Below, in pieces: positions 24,081 to 35,329 of a stretch of 64,000 bases of DNA; position 1 is the first letter of the stretch; the number at the start of each line of letters is the position of its first letter. This stretch comes from Calliphora vicina (Eukaryota; Arthropoda; Insecta; Diptera; Calliphoridae): positions 18,231,701 through 18,295,700 of the forward strand of contig NC_088783.1 in NCBI RefSeq assembly GCF_958450345.1, read 5' to 3'. The notes under the pieces were generated by a model. That model saw only the letters and a program-made list of their open reading frames with translations, was not told where the DNA came from and did not search any database. The translations under genes and the position numbers were made by a program.

Positions 24081-25880
24081 TTTTTCAAAAATGTTTTAAA
24101 AGATTAATATATTCAATGAAATTAAACAAGCCTAAAAGAATATTGTCAAAAAAGGTAAACTTAAAGAAAATAATAAAAATTGGACAAATATTTGTCACAT
24201 TGGATTGAATCTCAAAACGATATTTCCAAAATTGATACCTATAACTAGTAGTTCCATACAATAACATTTCAAAGCAGTTGACTTTTTTCAAACCCTTATC
24301 TTTTTGCACCTAAAATAGTTAATCGTCTGCAAGAGTTTTGTAGTAAACTGCAAATCCAGTGGCAAAATTTAAATCTCTGTGCAAATGTATGTACAAAATC
24401 TCATGCGGTTTAAGAACAAGAAATAAAAACCATAAAAATTACTTTAAACTCATATGAAAACAAAACAAGATTTAAATCAGAACAATGATCGCTTTTCTAT
24501 TGCTTTTCCTTTTTAAGCAAAATATCTATGTGGAAATTTAAATGTTCATCTTTTACAGCAACAAAATACATACATATGTATGAATGCAAAAGGCCAGCAG
24601 TTAGTTAGCCACAGTGAATGAAGAATGTTCTATCTAGTAGCAGCACAAAATCAGCAGGCAGGCCTCTTTAACTAACTACAGCAGCAGCCCAGTAAATAAA
24701 ATACTTGCTTAGTTTTTCTTTTTTTTTTGTTGTTACTTATAGTAACTTTGCATACATTCATTTATTTAAAAGAAAGAAAAACCCATTTATGCATTTATGT
24801 TTTTCTTTTACATTTTGTGTTGAACAAAAAAGATTCTTTAACAAAAGAGAGAGAGAAAAAGCACAGCTTAAGGCTGAGTTTTTGTGTTCTATTTGAGGTT
24901 TAAAACACGAGCGCGGACATTTATTAATAAATAAATCCTTTTAGTTTGTAAATGAAAGAAAAGGGAAAGACGGCTGTTAACACATTTCAGGCCATATATT
25001 ACTTACATCGATTTAAGACATTTAGAAAAAGCGTTTAAATCGATCATGTGTTTAAAAATCCTCTCAAAACCCTTGGCTGTATAAAGCCAGTCAGTCAGCC
25101 TTTATGTTTATTTTTATGGCTTTTCAGTAACACACTTTATCGGCCTGTAAACTTTTTTTGTAAAATTTATGTTGGTTTTTTATGTAAAGCCAGCTAGCTA
25201 CTTTTATAGTTTTTTCTATTTTTTTCGTTAATTTTTACAACTTTCAGCATAACAACGCCTTCTGTTTGTCTTGTTAAAAGTCATAAACATTTTGGGGGGC
25301 TATAAATATATAAGTATTCAAATATTAAGCCATACATTCATCTATCTATCTAGCCATCCTTCTTTTTATTTGATTTTGGCAGAATAATAAAATAAAAATT
25401 ATAGGTTTTTTTTCAAGAAAACATCCTTTAAAGATCAATAAAATAAAACTTTTTTTTAGGCAATTTCTGTGTAATAAATTAAGATTTTATAGAAAAATGT
25501 TAAGTTAGAGGGAAGATTTGAGAAACCGTGCAAAAGGAAGCTGTTTTATGTAGAATATCGAAGGAGAATGAAAAGTGATCTTTAGTAGACTTGAAACCTT
25601 TTGAAAACTAAGTGCTGGTTCGCATCAAGTTTACTTGAGGAAATCTTGAGTTTATAGAAAAGAGAGGAGAGGAGTTTGGAAAGATTCCCCTCTTTTTCTT
25701 ACTCCCTCCTCTATAAACTCTAGACTTGCTAATTTTTCACAAATATTTCAGAGATGTCCAACTTTAATATGAAATACGTATACTACAATATATGGAGTAG
25801 AATGTATACTTTAAATTTAAATCCAACCTGGTCCGAAATGAAATGGAATTATCCGTTTATAAAACAAATTTTTTGCGAAA
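24081..25880. other. A+T-rich stretch; no gene recognised
   Basis: Open frames 24085-24309 minus and 24705-24896 plus have no recognisable product. An imperfect hairpin at about 25646-25722 (GAGTTTATAGA with AGAGGAG against CTCCTC with TATAAACTC) may be a relic of a small inverted-repeat element, but no target duplication is visible. Confidence 0.5.
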
Positions 25881-25881
25881 A

Positions 25882-26070
25882 TTTTCATACAAAAAATCAT
25901 TGATCATAGTGCGATAACGATCTCCATTGACCGTAACGCCAGAGTATACTGATCGTAAATATCAAAAAGCGAGCGCAGTATGGCAGTTCGTTTGACAGTT
26001 AACACTTTCATAAGATCATCGGGCTTAAAAAAAGTATTCTTTATAAGAAAGTATAAAAATTTCAAATATT
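25882..26070 (-). pseudogene. Second Tc1-like family, short internal-deletion remnant
   Basis: The right part (25938-26045) matches 10628-10725. The left part (TCATTGATCATAGTGCGATAACGATCTCCATTGA) matches the GDRYR region of the copies at 10190-10230 and 57270-57310. Most of the transposase is absent, so this is a deletion derivative. Confidence 0.6.
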
Positions 26071-27082
26071 TAACTAATGCAAGCCAAATTAATAAAACTG
26101 CGGTCTGCCCAGTAAAAACAACTTCCAAAGAAGTGAAAAAATAATTAGAATTTTCTATTCCAACAAGCTGTAATATAGCTTATGAATAAATACAATTAAT
26201 ACGGGGTTGTCTCAGGTCGAATTTTCTTATTTTTTCATTCATATTTCTTTAATAGGAAGTTGTTCTCTTAATGTAATGAGAAAAATAAAAGAAAATAATT
26301 AGATTTTGTAAAACTGATACTGATTTAATGTCAAGTAAAATACTTTTTTAAAAATCTCTTCTTAGTGAATTAAATTTTGATTATTTTTAAAGTAGAATAG
26401 AGAGAGTAGCTTGACTTTGGAAGCTATTAAAATGTAATTTTGAAACAGATTTTTTGCAACATTTTTGAAATTATTAAAAATTGCGTTTGGTAACAAAGTA
26501 TTTGTTAAGAAAAAAAGTTGCAAACAATTCAATTTGTTTTTTATTTGTTGCTTTAAAGTTCAAGCAGAATGGCGACGTCATGACCACAATTGCTATTTAG
26601 GTATTAACTTAACAAAAATATGTATGTACTGGATATTACTAAAACGATTGGTAACCATTTTTACATAAAAATCAATTATTTATAGTTTAAACTGCGAAGC
26701 ATCTCGATTTTGAGAGAAATAAAATAATTAAATAATTTTCTTGAAAGAATTCAAAGACTCAGAAAATGAAAAATGTTTTAAAAAATGGTAAAAATTTATT
26801 TTCTTTTTTTTTTTGCAAAATGAGAACCTTAGCTTTTAACACATTTTCGATTCTCTTTTCTTAACACTTAAATAAACTGTCAGTAAATGTTTGTAAACAC
26901 TTGAAATTCCAGGCATTAATTGCGAGAGTAGCTAATAATCTAAAGATGTCTGCATTTCAATCAAATTTGCGAAGAATTTAAAATAAAAATAGAATCAAAA
27001 TGGAAGTAAAATAAAGTTTATTTCTTCACATAGCAGAAATATTTGTTTAAACTATCTATGATGCTCTCTGAAACAAGTGCGC
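26071..27082. other. A+T-rich stretch; nothing recognised
   Basis: Only short low-complexity frames (26465-26668). No inverted repeats or family matches noticed. Confidence 0.5.
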
Positions 27083-27135
27083 CTTGACTAAAAACCGGCA
27101 CTAGTTACCCGCTAAGCTACTTGCACGACAGTTGC
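27083..27135 (-). repeat. tRNA-like A-box segment, possible SINE 5' half
   Basis: On the minus strand GTAGCTTAGCGGGTAACTAG fits a pol III A box/D-arm (TRGCNNAGYNGG) exactly, followed by GTGCCGGTTTTTAGTC. No B box or T-arm follows at the correct distance, so it is not a tRNA gene. It may be the head of the same SINE family whose B-box half lies at 10493-10560. Confidence 0.35.
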
Positions 27136-27929
27136 TTGGTGAATTTAACAAGTGCATGTCTTGCAAAAGAATCAATTGGCACTCTCTCAATAATTCTTTA
27201 AATTTTTTGGTTCCTTTTTTCATTTGTGTCAACTTTGTTAAACACCTTTCATCCATATTCTTAAACAGTTCTTAAATTTATTCTAGGTTTATAAAATTTT
27301 GTACGGAAATTTTGATTTATAAAACTTTTAAAAATTTCAAAATTGTTTATTTTCAGAACTGGAATTTTCGACAGTTCCGTTGAAACTCAGACTTCAAATG
27401 TTTGACTTTAAGGAGCACTAGCTGCTCAGCCACACTTTGCTCTTTTGTACATTTGGCTATTTGCTGTTGCATTGGATTTTATTGTCAATTACTTAATGTA
27501 TGCTTTGTACTAGCGATTTTGTTGGTGAAAGGTAATGCAGAGGTAACCAATTGATAGCGTCAAGCTGATTTTAGATTAGAGAAATAACTAGAAACAATGA
27601 ACATGTTCAATAGTTTAAATAAACTATAGGAAAGCTCTCATTGTTATTTAAAACCCCGAAAAGAAATACAAATATTTATATACGCGGATCCAGGAGGGGT
27701 GAAAGCAAATTATTCCCACCAAAACCGAAAGGTTTTTATATAAAGAAAAAATAAGAAAAATGTAAAATAAATAAATAACTTTATTTACCTAAAACAAAAC
27801 CCCCCTCCCCCAAATGGTTGACCAGGAACCGTGCCTGAAATTGCGGTGTTATAGAATGCAACATAAATGAAACTGTTCTTCTAGTTATGTGAAGGCTTTT
27901 TTGCGCTTAAATGCCGGTTCAAGTTCTAA
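27136..27929. other. A+T-rich stretch; nothing firmly recognised
   Basis: Contains GGATCCAGGAGGGGTG near 27690 and a C-rich run CCCCCCTCCCCC near 27800, both unusual in composition but without a match I can name. Confidence 0.45.
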
Positions 27930-28674
27930 AGGTAGGGTCACACATGGCAAATATTTGCTAAAAAAGCGTAACCACTTTTTTAGCACAAATTTGTTTGACG
28001 TGTTTACTCTTACAAGTGTTTTGTAAGATCAAACAGCATCAAAAAAAATAAAACCATTTTTTTTTTGTTTTGAATTATCCTAATAGGGGGGTCAGACGGC
28101 ATGTATTGCTTGTGTATTGGGACATGTATTCGATACATATGGAATTCCATGTGTATGTCAAAATTCACGTTATACATACGATTCATAATTTCCACGTTCC
28201 AACGTGCATGTGACATAACCTCTATTAGTTTATATGTTTGTTGTTTTTAACAATATATTTATTTAAAACATTTTTAAATCACAATAAATATATTTAATGC
28301 AATGAAATTTATTTCGTTATGATTTTTCTCTACTCTTTTTTGTTTTGTTGTTTTTATTTTGCACTCACACAGTGTTGTATTTCAAAATACAACACTGTTA
28401 TACACACGAAAATAGAACATGCTCTAATTGCCAAAAATGTCACGAGTAATACACATGTATTTTACATACACAAAGTTTCATATGGATCACACGGTATGTA
28501 TATGTTTACATATGGAAAAATGTCCCAATACATGGCACAAAACACAAGCAATACATGCCGTCTGACCCCCCTTTAAGTAAAATAAGTTTTTGAAATAAAT
28601 AAAATAATTTCAAATGCATTTTATTTAGTGGTTACGTCTTTTTCGTCAAATATTTGTCATGTGTGACCCTACCT
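27930..28674. mobile_element. Outer TAA-flanked MITE (AGGTAGGGTCACAC ends), host of a nested MITE
   Basis: Inverted ends AGGTAGGGTCACACATG and CATGTGTGACCCTACCT extend about 45 bp with mismatches, including CAAATATTTG and CGTAACCAC. Direct TAA flanks lie at 27927-27929 and 28675-28677, as in PIF/Harbinger-type elements. Without the nested insert the element would be about 255 bp. No coding sequence of its own. Confidence 0.85.
28084..28573. mobile_element. Inner MITE nested in the element at 27930-28674
   Basis: Long inverted ends AGGGGGGTCAGACGGCATGT and ACATGCCGTCTGACCCCCCT, continuing into ATTGCTTGTGT/ACACAAGCAAT. TAA at 28081-28083 and 28574-28576 fits a TAA duplication if one terminal mismatch is allowed. 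The middle is a partly palindromic A/T-rich stretch; the frames 28010-28216 and 28319-28576 fall within it and are by-products. Confidence 0.82.
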
Positions 28675-28865
28675 TAACACTTGTTATGAAAAGGAACTTC
28701 AAGTGACACATATTAGACCTTCCGTGGATATGTTAGTGAATTATCTCAAAAATACATTTTCCGTTTTGAATATAACTGGATCAAAATTGCATTGGAATTA
28801 TATCCTGCGCCATAAGTTATCCACTCAAGATCCTATAAAGTCTAATATTCCAATTTCCTTCTGTG

Positions 28866-29075
28866 CATATGTCCGTTTGTTGCTTGAAACAAGTTTTCCA
28901 AGGCTTCCAGATAACGTTCATACCATTTATATTCATTTGTTATCAATATATCAGATATAGTCATGAGAATTCTGGTATTGAAAATCAACAAAATCGTCCC
29001 ATAAATGGCTAATATATAAGCAAATAATCGTGGAGAAAAGTTAACTTCTGGAAACTCCAAGATAACAGATAAAAC
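28866..29075 (-). repeat. Dispersed repeat family R1, diverged fragment
   Basis: Minus-strand counterpart of the R1 core: ATATGTCCGTTTGTTG, GAGAATTCTGGTATTGAAAATCAACAAAATCG and CATAAATGG-like words line up with 37500-37660. Both element ends are missing. Confidence 0.5.
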
Positions 29076-29320
29076 TCAAATCTTTAGTCCAAAAAAAATA
29101 TCCAAATCGTTTCATAAATAACTGAGAATATATAAAGGAAAACTATTTTTTCGATTCTAGTTTTCATATTGAAATTTTTAACTCTAACAAAGTCTATATC
29201 AGCGATTGGCTTCGCTTTTTATGTCAAAATATACTATCACTCAATTGTAAATAAAATCTAAATGGAACCATCGATTTTAATAAAATATGTCTCGTTTTAT
29301 TTGCAACATAACTAGCTTTA

Positions 29321-29525
29321 CCCCTGTCTATACTTGAAAAATATTCATCATAATATTCATCATAAATGACATTTATTATCAAGACAAAATTGTCTAAGCA
29401 AAAGCACTAACAATTTTATCATAACGAATCAATAATACTAATAAATGGAGACTATACCTGATAATTCTTTATCTAGACAACAATTTTGAACTTTATCATA
29501 ATAAAAATTTGTCAGGTATAGGGGG
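29321..29525. mobile_element. Candidate small MITE with TTA flanks (205 bp)
   Basis: Imperfect inverted ends CCCCTGTCTATACTTGA and TTGTCAGGTATAGGGGG, flanked by TTA at 29318-29320 and 29526-29528. The ends align only with a 3-bp gap, so this is a weaker call than the other TAA/TTA elements. Confidence 0.42.
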
Positions 29526-29746
29526 TTATGGGCTAAGAAAAGAATCAACAATTTTTCATGAAAATTTTTCTTTCCCCAACATTTTCTGAATATTTGCGAA
29601 ACTATTTACCAACTTAAAATACAATATTAATAAAACTTAGAATGACATTTCAATTATAATTTTTTTGATATTTTTTTAAACAAATGGGACAAATCCTTCA
29701 GGAATTTTGCTAAAATATGAGGTGCAACCTCTTTCATTTTCTATAT

Positions 29747-29863
29747 ATGAGAAGCCGCAGAACAAAATGTACTTTTTTGCATTTTTTACAAATAGTTTTT
29801 TTTTCAATATTCCAAAATTTTTAAATGAGCAAAAAAAATACCTTTTGTTCTGCGGCTCCTCAT
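29747..29863. mobile_element. 117-bp hairpin element (GCCGCAGAACAAAA arms)
   Basis: Arms of about 35 bp: ATGAGAAGCCGCAGAACAAA on the left is the near-perfect inverse of TTTGTTCTGCGGCTCCTCAT on the right, with a short A/T loop. TATAT-like flanks allow a TA duplication. It is probably a tiny foldback MITE; a transcribed hairpin is the alternative. Confidence 0.6.
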
Positions 29864-30059
29864 ATCGGTTTATGTCAGTCTTTTTAATTAACTTATAAAT
29901 CCCGTGCAGCAGAATCAGTGAGCCAATTAAAAATCCTGAAAAAATTTCCTATAACAAATTCTATAAATTTAGCCCTTGATTCGGAATTGAAACTGCACCG
30001 CAATTATAGAAAATTTGCTAATGTAAACAAACGATTTTAAAATTCATGAATACCTACAT

Positions 30060-30165
30060 AATAACGTTATCTCTAAAATATCATCGTCGAAATAACTGCA
30101 ATTACCGCTACCGCTAAATAAAACCGTTACCGAATTAATCCAAATTTACGTTACCGTAACCTTTT
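30060..30165 (+). repeat. Dispersed repeat R6, copy a (ACCGTTACCG motif)
   Basis: CGTTATC, GCAATTACCG, TAAAACCGTTACCGAATT in this order match, in inverse orientation, 39585-39690. Non-coding; family unknown. Confidence 0.5.
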
Positions 30166-30728
30166 AAAGGTAGCCAACCTTGCAATTAAACAAAATTTTC
30201 AAAATCCCTTTAAATTATCTAGAATTATTAGAAAAGTATGCAAAAAAAACTGCAAAACATTTGAATTGTTCTATATTATCATCGAACAGAACTGCGACGG
30301 CCGAACACAAATGATTTTTTAAAATCACATTCAAAAAGCTAATTCACTAATTCAAATATATTTGAATTTACACAAAATAACTAATTCAAATCGATTTGAA
30401 AAGCTTAACACTTCCACACATTGTTTAAGAAAAATGATTTAAACGGTTTCAGTTGTAAGGCAATTTGTCTTTATTAAACAAATTTCTCCACAATCCCTTT
30501 GTTTTATATTAATTCCAAATTTCATTTACACACCATATTTCATTTCGAAATCAAGTTCAAAAAGTTTTTTCCTTTGATTTTGCGTAATTATAAACATGAA
30601 GCTACAATTTAGCAGGCAAAACCAAAAAAGAAAACTTTGACAGTTGTTTGTTTAAAATAAAGTTTGAAGAAGTCCTGCTCACACATGAATAAAATACAAA
30701 ATCAAATATGTAATGAAGGGCACTCACC
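30166..30728. other. A+T-rich stretch; nothing recognised
   Basis: Words such as GAATTAGTTATTTTGTG and ATTTGAATT recur loosely near 30330-30400. No frame or element supported. Confidence 0.45.
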
Positions 30729-30880
30729 TATACTGTGTTGATTGTTGTGTAAAACCGAACCAAACGCCATTAGATCCTTAACCGGCGGTGCTCTTGAGCC
30801 GAGGGCGGCGAAACCGTCGCCCAAAAATGACGCCAACGCGACAGCCCTAAGGGGCGCTTTAGTTACTTCGGTGAGAATTT
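30729..30880 (-). CDS. Candidate internal exon in a GC-rich island (hypothetical)
   Basis: The stretch 30770-30865 is by far the most GC-rich of this part of the window. On the minus strand it stays open as TEVTKAPLRAVALASFLGDG, continuing through FAALGSRAPPVKDLMAFGSV, and ends at a textbook splice donor, ATAG|GTGAGTG, with the exon's last base at 30728-30729. The acceptor side is weak: an in-frame stop lies just upstream (about 30900), and only AG dinucleotides without a pyrimidine tract are available. The plus strand is also open, reading TGGALEPRAAKPSPKNDANA through a GTGAGA donor-like site, so the coding strand is not settled. I recognise no family. Confidence 0.3.
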
Positions 30881-33800
30881 TGTTAAACAAATTATAGCAG
30901 GTTTATAATAAAAATTTTTATTGCACTAGGAATTTGCTTTCAAAAGGTATTTTAAAAAATTTCTTTATTTTTTAAATCAAAAATTGTAAAAAACACTTTT
31001 TTTATTTTTTTTTAATTTTTTTAATTTCTTTTGTAAATTAATCTCTAAACCAAAATTGCCAACAGGTTTTTTTGTTGTTTTGTTAGAGAGTATTTGAATT
31101 TGAATTTATTTTTTTTCAACTTTTTTTACACTAAAAGGAACAAGTTAGACGGCGGCGTTTATTACAACCACGAGGAGGATATTTTTTTTTATGTAAAGCA
31201 AAAAAAAAACTTTTTGTTGTTGTTTTATTTGGTAATATTTGTGTTATTTTTGTTGACGTTAATTAGCGCGCGCAAAAAAAACGCCGTCTTTTTAATGTAT
31301 GTGGAGATGTAGGTTTTTTTCTATATTCCTGGTGTGGGGGTGTTGGGGAGGGAGACAGTTAGGCAGTCAGGATGTGTTTTGTGGGTATGCGTATTTAATA
31401 TTTGAGAGTAATTGAAATTATTTTAGAGTATGATGAGGAGCTTTTTTTGTATTTTGCAGCTAATGATTATACATAACAATAATAATGATGTTCATAGCTG
31501 GTGTTGATTAGAGGGAGTTTAAAGAGTTTTGTAATACAAGTGGTTGTCGACGTTAAGGTCTTCTTCCGGCTTTACAAAAGGATTAATGACTTAATTTTTA
31601 GCCGACCGGCCTTTATTTTTAAACACAAAACACCTACGGCCTTTTGTTGCTGTGTTAGTTAAGGTAGTTAACTGTTTAACTTTTACTTTTTTTTAATTTA
31701 AATAATTTTTTTTTCTTCAATATTTTCTTAATTTTTTTGCTTAGATTTCAAAATGACTTTTGCTCTTTGGCAGCTGTTAAATTTTAATCCACAAAAGCTT
31801 GTTACCAGCCTGTCTGAGCTGTAGTCATATAAACAATTTTCACACTTTTCTTATTTTTTTAAAAAAACACAAATTTACTTTTCATTTTTACTAAAAAATA
31901 ACACGCGTATTTTTTATTTTCCAATGTTACGTTACAATATTGTATTTTCTGTTGGCTAAAGCAAAAAAATACGTTCTTATATTTCGAAAGTAGTAAAATC
32001 CGCTACGTATAAACCGTACCCTCGCAGCGAACGTCAAACGAAAACTAAAACACGCGACGTTATTGTATGTGTACGGTTAATGGGATGGATGCCTCAAGCA
32101 ACAACTTACTAAAAACTAAATCTCACAGATACAATATTTCAAACACAAACAAAACAATAAATACATTCATTCTGTTAGGAGTAGTAGTGGCAGTAGTATG
32201 GTGCAGGTACAAACAGAACCGGTTTATCATATGAAAACAGCAAAAGACACAGCCTCTCATTGTTAACATGAAAATAAAGCTGTCTCTTTCATTTACTCCC
32301 TTTGGCCTTATAAAACAAACAGAGATAGCTTGCATTTCCCCTTCTATTTATTGCTCTCTGAGTTTAAATTTTACTCTCTAATTTTAACTGTTTGTTTTTT
32401 TGCTTTGAGACAGCTATATTAACTATTTGAGCAATTGTCTCTTTCTTTGCTTGCTCTCTGGGAATTGTTGTTTTTGATTTTCTATAGCAATGGAGTCTGT
32501 TGATGACATTTTCAATTCAAAAGGCTGACTTGTCTCATATGTTCCGTTTTGCTACATCTGCTTAAGACGGAGACATCATTTTTGTGGTTAGAGGGCGTTG
32601 CTAAGCAACTATGGCAAGTGCTTTTTTCTTTTTCTATTTTTGTTGTTGTTGTGTGTTTTTTCTTATTGAGTGTTTTTGTTTTTTTTATTTGCCTGTGTTT
32701 TTGCATAAAACGTTATTCATATTAATGCAGGTTGCTCTTTGGTGTGTGTCTGTTATAATTTTGTTCCCCCCAAAATATGCTCTATTTGTTAACCACTCTC
32801 ATTCACTCGCTCTCTTAGTATAACAGTAAGTGTGTGTGTTTGTGTATCATTTGAATGCTGAAAAGGATGTAGGGGGTTTGTAAACAATTGTGTTGTTTGT
32901 ATTTTTTTCAGTTTTTCTCTGTTTTTTGTGTGTTTATGTTGTTATGCCAGAGTGTGTGTGTTTGTTGTTGTTGATTTTTTTTTTGGTAGGAACCAATGGC
33001 ATTTCAAAAAGTGACATTTTGCTCGTCGTTGTTTTCGTTTCAATACAAGTATGGAGTTAATATAAAGGTTTGTGTGAGTGTGGATTTTATTTTAAACGAA
33101 CCTACAAACTTACAAAATATTCACATAGAGAGTATGGTTTTTTTTTGTATCATGAATCCAGTTTATTGTTGTTTGTTTATTTGTTTGCTGTATGGTTTTG
33201 CTTTTCTTTTTGTTGTTTTTGTTTAAATGACTGCTTGTATGTGTGTGTGTGTATGTTGCTGCTTTTTTTATTTTTTTTTATTCCAAGGTAAAATGTCAAA
33301 TACTTTCTGTTGTCTGTCATTTGTGTTGGTTCAAGTGCAAAACATGAAGTTTTGCTTTGGCTTTAACTTTAAGTGTTGATGGGTTCTTGCTTGTTTCGTG
33401 TTGTTTTTTTTTATTCATACATATTTTGTATTGTTAGTTTTTGTTACGGCTGTTTATAGTCACAGTCACTATTGCTAGTCATCACAAATAGGATTGCCAT
33501 TATTGCTAATTATAAAATGGGGACATTATAAATGAATTTACAAAACTTTTAGTGATAATGTTTATGTATAAAACCAAATATATGTATGTATTTTTAACTA
33601 AATTTAATTTTCTTGACTAATCGGTAACAAACATGACAGAAAAATATGTCGCTTTACAAATGTCACGTGACAAATCATACCAAATGTTGTAAAGCAAAAA
33701 TCAAAGCAAACATTTCAATAAGACAACTCTTAATTAAAGCCTACATTATTCCATTTTAATATGTATGTATAAAAAAACGCTTTAATAAATTATGTTTTGC

Positions 33801-33920
33801 ATTTTTTCAGAGGCTTGTCTCGTTCGGGATACCTTGCTAATTTCTAATATATTGGAAATGCTAATCGACATGGTAAAGCTAATTGCATTAAACATATTGC
33901 TACAAATAAGCCATTAAACA
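30881..33920. other. T-rich non-genic stretch with a small CpG-containing island
   Basis: Long T-rich runs with GTGTGT, TTGTTG and similar tracts generate many Phe/Val/Cys-rich frames (31094-31312, 32611-32823, 32996-33291), which I reject. At 31990-32065 a CpG-containing stretch (CGCTACGTATAAACCGTACC, CTCGCAGCGAACGTC, CACGCGACG) resembles a promoter or 5' leader in composition. No TATA/initiator pair is convincing. Confidence 0.45.
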
Positions 33921-33923
33921 ATG

Positions 33924-35315
33924 CACAGATGGGCAGAATCAAAAATTGTTTGGAAATAAATCTAACATTTCTAAACGGCTGGTCCGATCTGGAACAGGAC
34001 CTTCAGTCATTCTTTAATTTGCAGTATTAAATATAATTGAGACATTCACTTGAAATTTTTTTTGTATGACCAAAGATTAACTTATCTAAACAAAAAAAAT
34101 TAGTTCGGAATAAATGTGGATCAAATTGTTCCTAATATTTGCAATCCTATTAAAATTTAAGTTTTAGAAACTCAATAAATACCTATGTAATAAAATCTTT
34201 ATTTATTAACAAAACTCAATGAAATTTTCAACATTTTTTTAAATTTGTCATTCTAAATAACTTTGGGGATAAATAGGGAACACATCAAGGTTTGCAAATC
34301 TGCTTTTCTGATCCCAGCTTTGGGATTTTAGAACATGTAGCCCAAAGTTGAAATTTTGAGAGAAAAAATAGGTCAAATTCTGAAGGGCGTAGGGGCGACC
34401 TACCAAAAATAGGAAATGTTTTTTTATACCAAAATCTTCTCCATATAACATAAATTGTTATATGTTCTTAAAGAAAGTTTTTTTAAAATAATTTTTTAAG
34501 TCACCTTTTCGCCCAAAAACAGCAAAAACCTAATATTTTTTGAATATTCATATGTATATTGAAAATCGTTTATTTGTGGATCCATAATTAATATTACTGA
34601 AGTCTTTTAATGTTAATTTAGTTGTCTAACTAACAAAAAAAATTCGAGTTCATTCGGTTTAAATTTTTTTTTTTTTTTTTTTTTTTATATAAATTTTATT
34701 TTCAATTCAATTTCATTACAATAAGTTAGCCTCAGCGCCTTAAAGGCATTGTTGAGGCAAGTTGGCAAATTATATTAATACTTAAAATTTATATGTTTAT
34801 AAAAATGTGTTTAAGAATTATAACAAAAAATAAAAAAAACTAACAATTTGAGATCATTTACATTAATTGTTCACTAATATGTTGCAAAATATATTCCTTT
34901 AATAATTTTTTAAATATTGATATTCTGGTTTCGTTTTTTAAATTTTGTGGCAAATTATGTTCGCCCTATATTTTTAAAAAAGCTGACCAAGATATGGCAA
35001 AATTTTTAAATTTAAATTTGCAAATGCCTATAAGAGATAAATAGCACACGCAAGCATATTTTTTCCAGGCCTAGCCGAGCGCTTTCCAAACATCGTTGAA
35101 ATCGGATGGGAAACTAAATAATTGCACGTGTTTAAAAATGTTACATGACGAAAGTACCCCATTTTGAGCCCCCATAGAACCGCCCCTTGAGCATTTGTTG
35201 GGCTCATTATAATAACTTAAACTCCAATGCTCCACGTCAAATTTTATCCCCATCGGACTAGCCGTTTATAAATGCTAGATTTATTTCCAAAAAAATTTGA
35301 TTCTGCCCCACTGTG
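33924..35315. mobile_element. Inverted-repeat element with GTGGGGCAGAATC ends, copy 1 (1.39 kb, holds a LINE tail)
   Basis: Left end CACAGATGGGCAGAATC and right end GATTCTGCCCCACTGTG are inverse, and homology continues inward for about 70 bp (GGAAATAAATCTA, CATTTCTAAACGGCT, GTCCGAT). The right, minus-oriented arm matches 41010-41820 in order: AAATTTGACGTGG, CATCCGATTTCAA, GAAAGCGCTCGGCTAGG, TTAGTTAGACAACTAAATTA, GGGAACACATCAAGG. The LINE 3' end at 34664-34980 is inserted in it. No target duplication is clear, and no superfamily can be assigned. Confidence 0.65.
34664..34980 (-). pseudogene. 5'-truncated jockey-like LINE, 3' end with poly(A)
   Basis: On the minus strand the fragment is open for its last codons, NLPQNLKNETRISIFKKLL and then KEYILQHISEQLM with a stop at 34858-34860. 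This is the amphipathic C-terminal tail typical of jockey-like reverse-transcriptase ORFs. It is followed by a 3' UTR of about 170 bp with a stem-loop (CCTCAACAATGCC / GGCGCTGAGG), an AATAAA signal and a poly(A) run (T run at 34664-34686 on the plus strand). Truncation at the 5' side and a poly(A) tail mark a target-primed insertion. It lies inside the inverted-repeat element. Confidence 0.8.
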
Positions 35316-35329
35316 TAATAAGAAAAAGT

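Noticed and set aside
25646..25722. Imperfect hairpin considered as a MITE
   Set aside because: No clear ends or target duplication and only short matching arms.
27106..27120. tRNA gene on the minus strand
   Set aside because: Only an A-box/D-arm-like segment; no T-arm follows.
28319..28576. 85-codon open frame, plus strand
   Set aside because: Falls inside the nested MITE at 28084-28573 and runs through its inverted end.
34664..34686. T run considered as a simple microsatellite
   Set aside because: Better explained as the poly(A) tail of the minus-strand LINE: it follows an AATAAA signal and a LINE-like 3' UTR.
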